From positions 1 through 64,000 of the forward strand of contig NZ_BJUB01000006.1 in the NCBI RefSeq assembly GCF_007989805.1: 64,000 nucleotides of DNA. The letters are read 5' to 3'. The notes below the pieces were generated by a model. It did no database searches and was not told the DNA's origin. It worked only from the letters and a program-made list of their open reading frames with translations. Both the position numbers and the translations under genes were made by a program. Below, piece by piece: positions 53,601 to 61,573 of the stretch. The stretch's first letter is position 1. Every line of letters begins with the position of its first letter. This DNA is from Cellulomonas xylanilytica (lineage in GTDB: Bacteria > Actinomycetota > Actinomycetes > Actinomycetales > Cellulomonadaceae).

Positions 53601-54002
53601 CTCGACGCCGCCCGAGATCCAGGGGCCGGCGAGCCCGACGAGCGCCGGCTTGATGACGTTGTTGCGGTAGAAGAAGTCGTACCCGTTGGTGGTGTCCATC
53701 CCGACGTGGATGCGGCCCCCCAGCTCCGGCAGGATCATCAGCCGGACCCACGGGTTCTCGAGGTGGATCGCGTCCCAGACGTGGGGCGCCTTGGTGCGGC
53801 TGATGCGCTCGTGGAACGGCAGCGGGTACACCCGGCCCGACGAGCCCTGGTAGACGCGGTTCTCCAGGAACGCCGGGTACCGGTCCGCCGGCTCCGGCAG
53901 GTAGGTGTCGATGGTGACCGGCTGGCGCCACGCGGCGACCGCCCGACCCACGAGGTGGGCGGGCACGGCGGGGAGGTCGAGGCGGGACTCGTCGTCGAGC
54001 AT
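50619..54002 (-). CDS. DUF5107 domain - TPR repeat protein, 1127 aa
   Basis: The N-terminal part (about 1-420) matches the DUF5107 type, a beta-sandwich reminiscent of aldose-1-epimerase-like sugar proteins: NPWVRLMILPELGGRIHVG, then ISGGVELNWPQHHRP and WYRNIPVPTSYMALG. From about 490 to the end is a long array of tetratricopeptide-like helices (AEQHLRTALARLTRLNPNPG, AWALLGHWLYFQRRHHDAIA). No signal peptide is seen. It may bind or act on a carbohydrate, with the TPR part recruiting partners; catalytic residues are not known to me. It diverges from the AraC gene (57-bp gap with a dyad) and overlaps the GT2 gene. Confidence 0.88.
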   Translation of the reverse strand: MLDDESRLDLPAVPAHLVGRAVAAWRQPVTIDTYLPEPADRYPAFLENRVYQGSSGRVYPLPFHERISRTKAPHVWDAIHLENPWVRLMILPELGGRIHVGMDTTNGYDFFYRNNVIKPALVGLAGPWISGGVELNWPQHHRPATFLPVEATIEHEADGAVTVWCSDHDPFARMKGMHGIRLRPDSSVIELRVRLFNRTDEVQTFLWWANVAAAVNDDYQSFFPTDVHAVADHAKRAVTAFPAADRPYYGIDYPARKAGAHPDSAPDPDRLDWYRNIPVPTSYMALGTQDDFFGGYDHGRRAGFVHWADHQVAPGKKQWTWGTGAFGRAWDANLTDTDGPYVELMAGVFTDNQPDFAFLAPGETKAFSQYWYPIRETGPVHQANLEAAVRLDVTPGGAGTATTAVRVGVAMTQDRAGVAVRLTGPDGATLWQVEADSGPDRPIVHDLTLDAAWAPDDLTLVVEHGGAEVIVWRPRAVHGAPPMPEPAQEPAAPADVPSVDELYLIGVHLDQYRHATRSPEPYWLEALRRDEGDHRSNVALAARRCSAGRYAEAEQHLRTALARLTRLNPNPGDGEATFRLGQVLARTGRPDEADEAWGKARWNRAWRGPALLAMARLDAARGNDRPALEHAREAAADADNLQAQAVLVVLLRRAGRDAEADAVLARALDRDPLDVWTRDLAGQDVATDAPTLLDVALEYDSLGAWPDAVRLLETAAEVEPALGQVEVRPLVHLHAARILRAAGEHDDADRHRALARTVPAVHCLASRLDDADMLQAHVERHPDDARAWALLGHWLYFQRRHHDAIAAWCTSTELDPSDPVVWRNRAVAAFNVLGDPQEARRHYESALAVAPGDPRLVYERDQLAMRSGATPEERLAVLVGERAAVDARDDLVVEVAQLRTATGTPEVALELLRGRWFQPWEGGEGQVLSAWDEALLALARRALAAGDGQRALEHVGAALDTPANLGEARHPLATTAQLHLVRGDALAATGDDAGAAAAWSQAAGSTGDFQGMAHVELSETTCYAVLALRRLGDDVRADALVDGLAAHAETLRSTPATVDYFATSLPTLLLFEDDLQAAQTTTAMLLEAQVAALRGDLDAAAARLDDVLAREPGRLRALDLRRQLAPA

Positions 54003-54035
54003 GGGCAGGACGCTACGTGCCGGTCGGGATGCTGC

Positions 54036-54049
54036 AGAATGGGCATTCT
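54036..54049. promoter_or_regulatory. Dyad in the DUF5107/AraC intergenic region
   Basis: AGAATGGGCATTCT has 6-bp arms and a 2-nt centre, midway between two divergent starts only 57 bp apart. It can serve both promoters. AraC proteins more often use direct repeats, so the binder is uncertain. Confidence 0.45.
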
Positions 54050-54059
54050 TCCGAGACAC

Positions 54060-54965
54060 ATGGACGAATCGATGACCGCAGTGCCGCAGACGCCGCCCCG
54101 CCGACGTGACGGCTTCCCGGGGCAGCGCATGCACGTGCTCCCCCGCCCGCTCGTCGAGCAGGCACTGCGGACGCGACCGCTGTCCCAGCTGCTCGTCACC
54201 GACGCCGGGTACTTCCCGCGCGCGTCGACCCACGGGCGCGCCCGCACGCACGGCGCCCCGCAGCACATCGTGATCGTGTGCGCGGCGGGCCGCGGGACCT
54301 GCACGCTGCCGTCGGGCGTGCACCAGGTGCGCGCGGGCCAGGCGCTCGTCATCCCCGCGGGTCTGCCCCACCGCTACGAGGCGGACGCCGAGGAGCCCTG
54401 GACCATCTGGTGGATGCACCTGGTGGGTCAGCAGGTACCCGACCTCCTGGCGGCGACCGGCGCCACGCCGGACCAGCCGGTCGTCGGGCTCGGCGACCCG
54501 GCCCCCGTCATCTCCCTCGTCGACGCGATCCTGCGCCGCATGGAGCGCGACGAGACGATGGCCAGCCTCCTGGCGTCCTCCGGTGCCGCCTGGCACGCGC
54601 TGGCGCTCCTGGCAGCCGACCGGCGGACGATCGGCCGGCAGCAGCCGGACCCGGTCGCGGCGACGATCGAGCACCTCCGCGCGAACGTCTCGACCCGCAT
54701 CCCCCTGGCCGACCTCGCGGGCATGGCCGGGCTGAGCGTCTCGCACTACTCCGCGCGGTTCCGACGAGCCACCGGCTACGGCGCGCTCGAGTACCAGACC
54801 CGTCTGCGCATGGGCACCGCGCGCGAGCTCCTCGACACCACCGACCGGCCCGTCGCGTCCGTGGCCGCCCAGGTCGGGTTCAGCGACCCGCTCTACTTCT
54901 CCCGCCAGTTCCACCGGGTCCACGGCATGAGCCCGACCGAGTACCGCTCGCACGACAAGGGCTGA
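54060..54965 (+). CDS. AraC-family transcriptional regulator, about 301 aa
   Basis: The N-terminal cupin-like arabinose-binding domain (about 20-170) has QHIVIVCAAGRGTCTL and RAGQALVIPAGLPHRYEAD. The C-terminal double HTH (about 195-298) has IPLADLAGMAGLSVSHYSA, then VASVAAQVGFSDPLYFSRQF and the closing GMSPTEYRS. Alternative starts are ATG 54060 and 54072; neither has a clear ribosome-binding site, so leaderless translation is possible. It probably activates the GH35 gene 47 bp downstream and the divergent DUF5107 operon in response to a sugar. Confidence 0.93.
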   Translation: MDESMTAVPQTPPRRRDGFPGQRMHVLPRPLVEQALRTRPLSQLLVTDAGYFPRASTHGRARTHGAPQHIVIVCAAGRGTCTLPSGVHQVRAGQALVIPAGLPHRYEADAEEPWTIWWMHLVGQQVPDLLAATGATPDQPVVGLGDPAPVISLVDAILRRMERDETMASLLASSGAAWHALALLAADRRTIGRQQPDPVAATIEHLRANVSTRIPLADLAGMAGLSVSHYSARFRRATGYGALEYQTRLRMGTARELLDTTDRPVASVAAQVGFSDPLYFSRQFHRVHGMSPTEYRSHDKG

Positions 54966-55012
54966 GCGCAGGCGCGCTCAGCGAACCGTCCAGGCCTGTT
55001 GCAAGGAGAGAC

Positions 55013-57382
55013 ATGACCAGCCACCTCACCGTCGTCGCCCCGACGGCACCACGTCGCGGCCACCTCGACGTCGGCGAGCCGCCCGCCGGCGACGACCGGA
55101 TCGAGGTGACCAGCAGGTGGGTCGAGCGGGGTGGCGTCCCGTGGTTCCCCGTCACGGGTGAGATCCACTACTCGCGCGTCCCCCGCGATCGCTGGCGTGA
55201 CGTCCTGGGCCACGCCCGGGCCGGCGGCCTGACCTCCGTGGCGACCTACGTGTTCTGGCAGGCGCACGAGCCGGAGCCCGGCGTCTTCCGCTGGGACGGC
55301 CAGCTCGACCTGCGCGCCTTCGTCGAGGAGGCCGGGGCGCAGGGCCTCGACGTCGTCGTCCGGCTCGGCCCCTGGGCCCACGGCGAGGCGCGGTACGGCG
55401 GCTTCCCCGACTGGCTCGTCGAGCGAGACGTCGCCACCCGCACCGACGACCCGGCGTACCTCGGTCTCGTGGAGGCCTTCTACGCGCGGACGATCGCGCA
55501 GCTCCGGGGCCTGGCGCACGCCGAGGGCGGGCCGATCGTCGGCGCACAGATCGACAACGAGCTCTACGACCAGCCGCAGCACCTCGCACGCCTGCGCGGG
55601 CTCGCCGAGGAGCTCGGGCTCCGGCTCCCCCTCTGGACCGCGACCGGCTGGGGCGGTGCGCAGGTCCCCGACACCCTGCTGCCCGTGTACAGCGCCTACG
55701 CCGACGGCTTCTGGGACGACGAGCAGACGGAGTGGCCCGAGTTCTCGGCGTTCCACTTCCGCTACAGCCCGGTCCGCGACGACCTGTCCGTCGGTGCGGA
55801 CCTGCGCGAGGCGCTCGACGGGATCACGGTCGACCCCGGCGCGGTGCCGCTGACGGACGACGCCGCGGTGCCCTTCGCGACGTGCGAGCTCGGCGGAGGG
55901 ATGCACGTCGCGTACCACCGCAGGCCGCTGGTGGCACCCACCGACGTCGCCGCGCTCGCGCTCGCCAAGCTCGGCAGCGGCTCGATCTGGCAGGGCTACT
56001 ACATGTACGCCGGAGGGACGCAGCGCACGGGTCCGCACGGCTCCGAGCAGGAGTCCCACGCGACCGGCTACCCCAACGACGTCCCGCAGGTGACCTACGA
56101 CTTCGCCGCCCCGATCGGCGAGCACGGTCAGATCCGTCCCCACCACCACCACCTGCGCGCCCAGCACCTCTGGCTCCGGGAGGACGGACGTCGCCTGGCC
56201 ACCATGGCCACGACGGTCGGAGGCGGCAGCGCCGACCCGACCGAGCTTCGCTGGGCCGTGCGGTCCGACGGTCGCAGCGGCTACCTGTTCGCCTCGACGT
56301 ACCAGCCCGCGAAGGCGGCTCTGCCGGAGCAGCGCGACGTGCAGCTCACGGTGACCCTCGACGGCGGCGACGTCACGGTGCCCACCCAGCCGGTCACGGT
56401 CCCGGCCGGTGTCTCGGTGGTCTGGCCGCTGAGGTACCCGCTCGCGCCGGGCGTCGTGCTGCGGAGTGCGACCGCACGGGTCCTCACCCGCGTCACCGTC
56501 GACGACCGCGACGTCGTCGTGCTGGGCGCCTACGACGGCATCCCCGTCGAGCTCGTCCTCGACGGGAGCCACGACGTCGGTGGGGCGGGTGCAGCCGTCC
56601 ACCGCGGGGACGCGACGATCATCTCGCTCGCCGCACCGGCCGGCCCGACGTGCGTCGTCGAGCTGGAGAAGACCCGGATCATCGTCCTGGACCAGCAGAG
56701 CACCGACCGGCTCTACCTGCTCGAGGTCGACGGCCGGGAACGGCTGGTGCTGTCGTCCGCACCGCTCTACGCGCTGGACGGCGAGCTCGTCGTGCAGACG
56801 GAGGGCCCGGACGTGACCGTCGCGCTCCTCCCCGCTCCTGAGGCCCTCCGGGCGCAGGGCGGGGACCTGAGCGAGCCGTCCGACGACGGCCCCTGGCGGT
56901 CGTGGCGGGTGAGCGCGCCGCAGGCAGGCCGTCGCACGCTCGTCTCCGGGCTCCACCCGGGAGCGACCCCGCCCCGTCCTGAGCGCGGCGGCCCCCTCAA
57001 CCGGCTCAGCGCCCCCACCGACTTCTCCGGTGCCGCCGTCGTGCGGGTCGAGGTCCCCGGAGAGGTGGTCGACGGCGTCGACCGCACGCTGCTCCGCGTG
57101 CGGTGGACCGGAGACGTCGGCCGCGCCTACGTCGGCGACGAGCTGATCAGCGACCACTTCTGGCACGGCCGCGACTGGGACGTCGACCTCACGCCGTGGG
57201 CGTCCGCGATCGCCCGGCACGGTGTGCGGCTCGAGCTCCTGCCCTGGCAGCGCAGCACCGGCGTCTGGGTCGACCCGACCGTGCGGGACATCCCCGACGG
57301 GGTGCACGTGGAAGCCGTCGACGTCGTCCGCGTCGGTCAGGTCCGTCTGACGACGCACGACGGACCGTCAGCCCGCGACTGA
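55013..57382 (+). CDS. GH35-type beta-galactosidase, 789 aa
   Basis: A GH35 barrel with WFPVTGEIHYSRVPRDRW (about 44-61), YVFWQAHEPEPG and RLGPWAHGEARYGGFPDWL, all classic. The acid/base is Glu183 in GAQIDNELYDQ. The likely nucleophile is Glu292 in FATCELGGGMHVAYH, placed in a variant context compared with plant or animal GH35. C-terminal beta domains complete the chain. No signal peptide is visible, so it acts on imported sugars, removing terminal beta-galactose. AAGGAGAG lies just before the ATG. It forms an operon with the AraC gene and converges with the FAD monooxygenase gene. Confidence 0.9.
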   Translation: MTSHLTVVAPTAPRRGHLDVGEPPAGDDRIEVTSRWVERGGVPWFPVTGEIHYSRVPRDRWRDVLGHARAGGLTSVATYVFWQAHEPEPGVFRWDGQLDLRAFVEEAGAQGLDVVVRLGPWAHGEARYGGFPDWLVERDVATRTDDPAYLGLVEAFYARTIAQLRGLAHAEGGPIVGAQIDNELYDQPQHLARLRGLAEELGLRLPLWTATGWGGAQVPDTLLPVYSAYADGFWDDEQTEWPEFSAFHFRYSPVRDDLSVGADLREALDGITVDPGAVPLTDDAAVPFATCELGGGMHVAYHRRPLVAPTDVAALALAKLGSGSIWQGYYMYAGGTQRTGPHGSEQESHATGYPNDVPQVTYDFAAPIGEHGQIRPHHHHLRAQHLWLREDGRRLATMATTVGGGSADPTELRWAVRSDGRSGYLFASTYQPAKAALPEQRDVQLTVTLDGGDVTVPTQPVTVPAGVSVVWPLRYPLAPGVVLRSATARVLTRVTVDDRDVVVLGAYDGIPVELVLDGSHDVGGAGAAVHRGDATIISLAAPAGPTCVVELEKTRIIVLDQQSTDRLYLLEVDGRERLVLSSAPLYALDGELVVQTEGPDVTVALLPAPEALRAQGGDLSEPSDDGPWRSWRVSAPQAGRRTLVSGLHPGATPPRPERGGPLNRLSAPTDFSGAAVVRVEVPGEVVDGVDRTLLRVRWTGDVGRAYVGDELISDHFWHGRDWDVDLTPWASAIARHGVRLELLPWQRSTGVWVDPTVRDIPDGVHVEAVDVVRVGQVRLTTHDGPSARD

Positions 57383-57388
57383 GGTCTC

Positions 57389-58549
57389 TCAGGTCGGTGG
57401 CCGCCAGCCGACCACGTCCTGGAGACGGCGCTCCATCAGCGGTGCGGCGAAGCGGCCCGCGACGCGCATGCCGAGGTCGCGCAGCGCGACCGCCACGCCC
57501 GACGTCCACGCGGTCGGGGCGCCGACCTGCGCGGACATCCGCGCGATCCGGGTGGTCCGTGGCACGCGTGCTGCCGAGTACGCGGCCAGCCCGCCGCCGA
57601 CCGGGACGCCGTCGACGGCGGCCGCCAGGACCACCGCATCCTCCAGCGCCTGGCAGCCGCCCTGGCCGAGGTTGGGCGGCATCGCGTGGGCCGCGTCGCC
57701 GAGGAGGGCGACGCGGCCGACGTCGAACCGAGGCAGGGGCGTCGCGAGCCACCGCAGGTCGTGGTGCAGCACCGCGGCCGGGTCCAGGTCCGCGAGCAGG
57801 TCCGGGAGCGGCGCGTGCCAGCCGCCGAACCGGCGCCGCAGCTCATCGGGCTCGTCGTCGAACCGGGTGCCCTCGGGCAGCACGGCCGTCAGGTAGCAGT
57901 AGACCCGGCCGTCCGCGAGCGGCGTCAGGCCGACGATCGACCCGCGGCCCCACGTCTCCGCCGGCGCGACACCACCCGGCGGTGCGTCCGCGACGAACCT
58001 CCAGGCCGTCACCCCCGTGTACGTCGGCGCGGGGTGGGCGGGGAACAGAGCCCGGCGGGTGGGCGAGTCGATGCCGTCGGCGGCCACGACGAGGTCGGCG
58101 GTCAGCTCCTCAGCGAGCCCGGCCACCGTGACCACCGCGCTCGCGCCGCCCGGCGCACCCGGTGAGACCGACGTGACGTCCGCCCCGAGCCGGAGCGCCC
58201 CCGCGGGCAGGGCGGCGGCGAGCAGGTCGACGAGCTGCGCGCGGTGCAGCACGACAGCGGTGTCTCCGAGCCGCTCCCCCGTCGCGGTGACGTCGGCCCG
58301 CACCAGCCAGTGCCCGTCGGGCGTGCGCAGTCCCACCTCGCCCCCCAGCCGCGCCATCCCCCGCACGGCGTCCCCGACCCCGAGCGCGTCCAGCGCCCGG
58401 AGCGCATTCGGTGCGAGCGCGATCCCGGCCCCGACCGGCTCGAGCGACGAGGCGCGTTCGAGCACCGTCACCGACCAGCCACGCCCCGCGAGGGCCACCC
58501 CCGCCGCGAGGCCTCCGATCCCAGCACCGAGCACCGCGGCCGACGTCAT
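57389..58549 (-). CDS. FAD-dependent aromatic-type monooxygenase, 386 aa
   Basis: A class A flavoprotein hydroxylase. The ADP-binding motif is VLGAGIGGLAAGVALAGRG (about 6-24), the middle DG motif is LVVAADGIDSPTRR, and the FAD ribityl motif is VALLGDAAHAMPPNLGQGG (about 279-297). The layout resembles salicylate, 6-hydroxynicotinate or urate-type hydroxylases. It uses NAD(P)H and O2; the substrate is unknown and no catabolic partner is nearby. The stop is seven bases from the convergent GH35 stop. Confidence 0.92.
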   Translation of the reverse strand: MTSAAVLGAGIGGLAAGVALAGRGWSVTVLERASSLEPVGAGIALAPNALRALDALGVGDAVRGMARLGGEVGLRTPDGHWLVRADVTATGERLGDTAVVLHRAQLVDLLAAALPAGALRLGADVTSVSPGAPGGASAVVTVAGLAEELTADLVVAADGIDSPTRRALFPAHPAPTYTGVTAWRFVADAPPGGVAPAETWGRGSIVGLTPLADGRVYCYLTAVLPEGTRFDDEPDELRRRFGGWHAPLPDLLADLDPAAVLHHDLRWLATPLPRFDVGRVALLGDAAHAMPPNLGQGGCQALEDAVVLAAAVDGVPVGGGLAAYSAARVPRTTRIARMSAQVGAPTAWTSGVAVALRDLGMRVAGRFAAPLMERRLQDVVGWRPPT

Positions 58550-58617
58550 GCAGCACAGTGTGCCGCGGGCCCTCGGCCCCGTCGCTCCTCAGGCCGGCCA
58601 GGGCTCCCGGGCGGTGG

Positions 58618-58872
58618 TCACGGACGGCGCACCCGATAGCGCAGGTGCAGCACCCGGTGGCCCTGCACGACGACGTCCGGGCCCTCCAGCAGGTGCTGGG
58701 CGTCGACCGAGCCACAGCCTCGATGCCGTGGACGACGGGCGCTGCTCCTCGATGTCGTCGTGACGCGCGGGCACCAAGATGTCCGAGGCGACGTCTCCTC
58801 TCCAGTCAGGACGTCGAAGGCCGGTGAGTTCAGACCGGCCCGGCCGCGCCGGCTGGTTCGGTTCGTCGTCAT
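58618..58872 (-). pseudogene. Possible decayed small gene after DUF1059
   Basis: The 361-bp gap between the monooxygenase and DUF1059 genes has no intact recognisable gene. An 84-codon frame starts at ATG 58872 (MTTNRTSRRGRAGLNSPAF) and ends LEGPDVVVQGHRVLHLRYRV. Third-position GC is high at both ends but low in the middle, where another frame (DVASDILVPARHDDIEEQ) looks better. This pattern would fit two compensating frameshifts. Evidence is weak; it could be non-coding. Confidence 0.25.
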
Positions 58873-58910
58873 GGTGTGCCTCGTGGCGGCTGGGCACGCT
58901 CCAGGAGGTG

Positions 58911-59141
58911 TCACGAGAGTTCTGCGAAGGCCGTCTTGGTGGAGCGATACCAGGCCATCGCCTTCACGGGCCTTCTCCACCGCGCTCTCATCTCCTCGTG
59001 CGCGGGAACGTGGTCTGCGTCGCCGCCGCGGGCTGCCTCACGCAGATGACGGTCCTGTGCCTTGATGATCTCGTCGGCGGTCTCTCCGTGCAGCGAGAGC
59101 TGGCACGGGCCTCCGAGCTGCTGGCAGGTCATGCTCTTCAT
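58911..59141 (-). CDS. DUF1059 small protein, 76 aa
   Basis: A complete DUF1059 domain: MKSMTCQQLGGPCQLSLHG, then ADEIIKAQDRHLREA and a C-terminal HEEMRARWRRPVKAMAWYR. Two Cys in the N-terminal motif are typical. Function is unknown for the family. GGAGGA precedes the ATG at 59141. The DUF1801 gene on the same strand ends 50 bp before this start. Confidence 0.85.
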   Translation of the reverse strand: MKSMTCQQLGGPCQLSLHGETADEIIKAQDRHLREAARGGDADHVPAHEEMRARWRRPVKAMAWYRSTKTAFAELS

Positions 59142-59191
59142 CGGGGTCCTCCTCGTCGGGGTTCGGCTCGCGTCTCGTGCGCTGCGGGAAG

Positions 59192-59644
59192 TCAGCCGAC
59201 GGCCTTCGTCACCAGGTGCTCGATCCGCCTCTCCACGTCGGCCGACACCTCGGTGATGGCAAAACCCGCGGCCCACATCGCGCCGTCGTCGAGCCTTGCC
59301 TGGTCACTGAAACCCAGGGTCGCGTACCGCGCCTTGAACTTCGCTGCGCTCTGGAAGAAGCAGACGACCGTGCCGTCGAGCGCGTAGGCGGGCATCCCGT
59401 ACCAGAGTCGCGGCTCGAGCCTCGGTGCGCTGGCCGTGATGACGGCGTGCACCCGCTCCGCGATAGCCCGGTCCGCCTCGTTCATCTCAGCGATCTTCTC
59501 GAGCACTCCTCGCTCGGCCTCGGCGGCCTTCTGCACCGTCGAACCGCGCCGGGTGGCCGCCTGCACCTCTTTCGCGCGCTCCTTCACGGCGGCGCGCTCC
59601 TCGGCCGTGAACGAGCCCTGCGCTGGTGTCGTCGTCGTGCCCAT
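59192..59644 (-). CDS. DUF1801-type (YdhG/iron-chaperone-like) protein, 150 aa
   Basis: The first 55 residues are a charged helix (FTAEERAAVKERAKEVQAAT). The rest follows the DUF1801 pattern: IAERVHAVITASAPRLEP, then LWYGMPAYALDGTVVCFFQ and KFKARYATLGFSD. The family has been linked to frataxin-like iron handling, but no function is certain. GAGAGGAAA precedes the ATG at 59644. It is divergent from the TetR gene, each side having a copy of the same 17-bp dyad, so TetR probably controls it. Confidence 0.8.
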   Translation of the reverse strand: MGTTTTPAQGSFTAEERAAVKERAKEVQAATRRGSTVQKAAEAERGVLEKIAEMNEADRAIAERVHAVITASAPRLEPRLWYGMPAYALDGTVVCFFQSAAKFKARYATLGFSDQARLDDGAMWAAGFAITEVSADVERRIEHLVTKAVG

Positions 59645-59699
59645 GTCGATGTTTCCTCTCGGGTCCGTGGGGCGAAGGGGGTGCCCCAACCAGTTGCAT

Positions 59700-59716
59700 C
59701 GACACGGTGCGTGCCG
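59700..59716. promoter_or_regulatory. TetR-type operator copy 1 (DUF1801 side)
   Basis: CGACACGGTGCGTGCCG matches the perfect dyad at 59756-59772 at 15 of 17 bases. It is 56 bp before the DUF1801 ATG, with centre-to-centre spacing of 56 bp to the other copy. Confidence 0.6.
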
Positions 59717-59755
59717 ATGCCGGGAATCCTGCACCGCCGCCACCGCTCCTGTCAA

Positions 59756-59772
59756 CGGCACGCTGCGTGCCG
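59756..59772. promoter_or_regulatory. TetR-type operator copy 2 (tetR side)
   Basis: CGGCACGCTGCGTGCCG has 7-bp perfect arms. It fills the spacer between a -35-like TGTCAA (59750-59755) and a -10-like TAGGGT (59774-59779) that ends six bases before the tetR ATG, so autorepression and a leaderless mRNA are likely. Confidence 0.65.
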
Positions 59773-59785
59773 GTAGGGTGGGGGT

Positions 59786-60376
59786 ATGGATGGTGAGTCG
59801 ACCGCACCCCGGCGTCGCGGTGCAGAGCGCACGAGAGAGCTGCTCGACGTGATCCTCGCGCTGGCCGAGGAATCCGGATACAAGGGCATGACCATCGAAG
59901 CCGTCGCGCGTCGTGCCGGCGTGGGGAAGCACACCATCTACCGGCGCTGGTCGAGCATCGCCGAGCTGCTGCTCGACGCGCTCAGTCATGTCTGGGTCAG
60001 CGACCTGGACTATCGCTCTGATGGGCCGGTTCGCGAGGACCTGCGCGAACAGTTCCTGCGGTCCAGTCGGGCGCTGTCCACCCCGCCGATCGGCCCGGTC
60101 TACCGGGCGGTCATCGCCGAGGCGCAGTCGGATCCGGCGGTGCGAGATGCGCTCTACAACCGATTCCTGGTCACCGTCGAGCAGAGAACGCTCGAACGGG
60201 TCCAGCGGGCGCAGCGCACCGGTGAGCTGGACGCCGAGGCGGACCTGCAGTTCGCCGCGGAGATGCTGAGTGGGACCTTGTACTACCGCGCCCTGCTGAC
60301 GCCGCGCCCCGTCGACGACGCCGCCATCGACGGTCTTCTTGACATGTTCATGGCCGCCTACGCGACAGAGCCGTGA
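59786..60376 (+). CDS. TetR-family regulator, 196 aa
   Basis: The N-terminal HTH (about 15-60) has RTRELLDVILALAEESGYKG, then IEAVARRAGVGKHTIYRRW. The C-terminal ligand domain resembles TetR_C_11-type proteins (PIGPVYRAVIAEAQSDPAV, AEMLSGTLYYRALL). It is divergent from the DUF1801 gene and probably represses both through the two matching dyads. No export or redox partner is adjacent, so the effector is unknown. Confidence 0.92.
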   Translation: MDGESTAPRRRGAERTRELLDVILALAEESGYKGMTIEAVARRAGVGKHTIYRRWSSIAELLLDALSHVWVSDLDYRSDGPVREDLREQFLRSSRALSTPPIGPVYRAVIAEAQSDPAVRDALYNRFLVTVEQRTLERVQRAQRTGELDAEADLQFAAEMLSGTLYYRALLTPRPVDDAAIDGLLDMFMAAYATEP

Positions 60377-60399
60377 CCTGCCGACCGGGTGTGTGAACG

Positions 60400-60533
60400 A
60401 CAGGCTGACGATCCTGGCCGTGGACGCCTGGCTGAACGAGATCGACATCGACCCCCGGGCGGCGGCCCTGGGAGCGCAGGTCGTCCAGCGCCTGGCTGAC
60501 GGACAGGTAGGCGGCGAGCTCGGACAGGGTCAT
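60400..60533 (-). pseudogene. Excisionase-like HTH remnant near tRNA-Ala
   Basis: From ATG 60533 the minus strand reads MTLSELAAYLSVSQALDDLR then SQGRRPG, like the start of a MerR-type/excisionase HTH (usual form LSVS-x-x-TLYDLRSQGRGP), but two residues appear missing. The expected C-terminal FRVGR..DVEAWL part is replaced by unrelated sequence. The remaining 354-bp gap (60377-60730) holds no other gene I can support. Low confidence. Confidence 0.3.
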
Positions 60534-60668
60534 CGCCGGCTCGGTGGCCGACGTCACGTTGGACCCCCATGCCAGCGGGTGTGCGGCGTTCGGCCCACCA
60601 CGCGGCAGGAAACCCGAGATCCGATCCACCGGGGTCGAGTCTGGACCGACACGTGTCCATGAGATGTC

Positions 60669-60716
60669 CAGAGGCCACGTCAGGCTCCTGGGTTCAGGAT
60701 CCCGGCGTGGCCTCTG
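60669..60716 (-). terminator. Strong hairpin downstream of tRNA-Ala
   Basis: An 11-bp perfect stem (60669-60679 with 60706-60716) encloses a second small stem (TCCTG/CAGGA). It lies 15 bp past the tRNA 3' end on the same strand, as expected for its terminator. Confidence 0.6.
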
Positions 60717-60728
60717 ACCAGCACGTTC

Positions 60729-60803
<75 letters not shown>

Positions 60804-60874
60804 GCGGCCCCCCGAGGGGAACCACTTACGCCCGTAGGCGCTCGGAGAGTCTAGGACGAACGCACGCCCAAATG

Positions 60875-61573
60875 CTAATCGGGGTCCCGGGTCTCGGCGT
60901 CGGCGTCCGAGTCGCGCGCGGTGTCGGGTCCGGCGTTCCAGTCCGTCGACGCGTCCGTGGGGCCCAGGTTGTACCCGACCATGCGCCAGGACGGCGAGAA
61001 GTCGCCGCGGGTGGCCACGAGCTCCGTCCAGTGCGCGTTCAGCATGCCGGCGAAGCCGTGCCAGTCGGTGGGCATGCCGAGCAGGTCGCCGACGGCGCAG
61101 CTGATGGCGGAACCGTGCGAGACCACCACCAGGGTGTCGTCGGGACCGAGCGCCGACGCGTGCTCGAGGACGCCCTCCCGCACGCGCTGGGCGACCTCGG
61201 CGCGGGTCTCCGCGCCGACGCCCTCGGGCTGCCCGCCTGCTCGCCAGACGGCGAACTCCTCGGGCCAGTCGCGGCGCAGCTCGTCACCGGTCAGCCCTTC
61301 CCACCGGCCGAACGCCCGCTCGCGCAGCCGGGCGTCCACGGTGAGGTCGAGGCCTGCCGCCATGGCGAGGAAGCGTGCCGTCTCGTGGGCGCGGCTGAGG
61401 TCGGAGACGACGATCGCCGTCGGTTCGTGCCGGGTCAGCAGCCGGGCGGCCGCCGTGCGGGCCTGCCAGCGGCCGACCGCGTCGAGCGGGATGTCGACCT
61501 GGCCCTGGAGACGCGCCTCGGAGTTGTACGCGGTCCGGCCGTGCCGGACCAGGAGCAGACGCCCTGCCGTCAC
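60875..61573 (-). CDS. Histidine phosphatase (phosphoglycerate mutase-like), 232 aa
   Basis: The catalytic RHG motif is in LLLVRHGRTAYNSEARLQG (about 6-24), with SDLSRAHETA, RLRERAFGRWEG and VVVSHGSAISC supplying the other phosphate-pocket residues. An acidic tail (DTARDSDADAETRDPD) ends the protein. Members of this size act on small phosphorylated metabolites. It starts at GTG 61573 overlapping the rsfS stop (GTGA), as often seen in actinobacterial nadD-rsfS-phosphatase blocks. Confidence 0.93.
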   Translation of the reverse strand: MTAGRLLLVRHGRTAYNSEARLQGQVDIPLDAVGRWQARTAAARLLTRHEPTAIVVSDLSRAHETARFLAMAAGLDLTVDARLRERAFGRWEGLTGDELRRDWPEEFAVWRAGGQPEGVGAETRAEVAQRVREGVLEHASALGPDDTLVVVSHGSAISCAVGDLLGMPTDWHGFAGMLNAHWTELVATRGDFSPSWRMVGYNLGPTDASTDWNAGPDTARDSDADAETRDPD

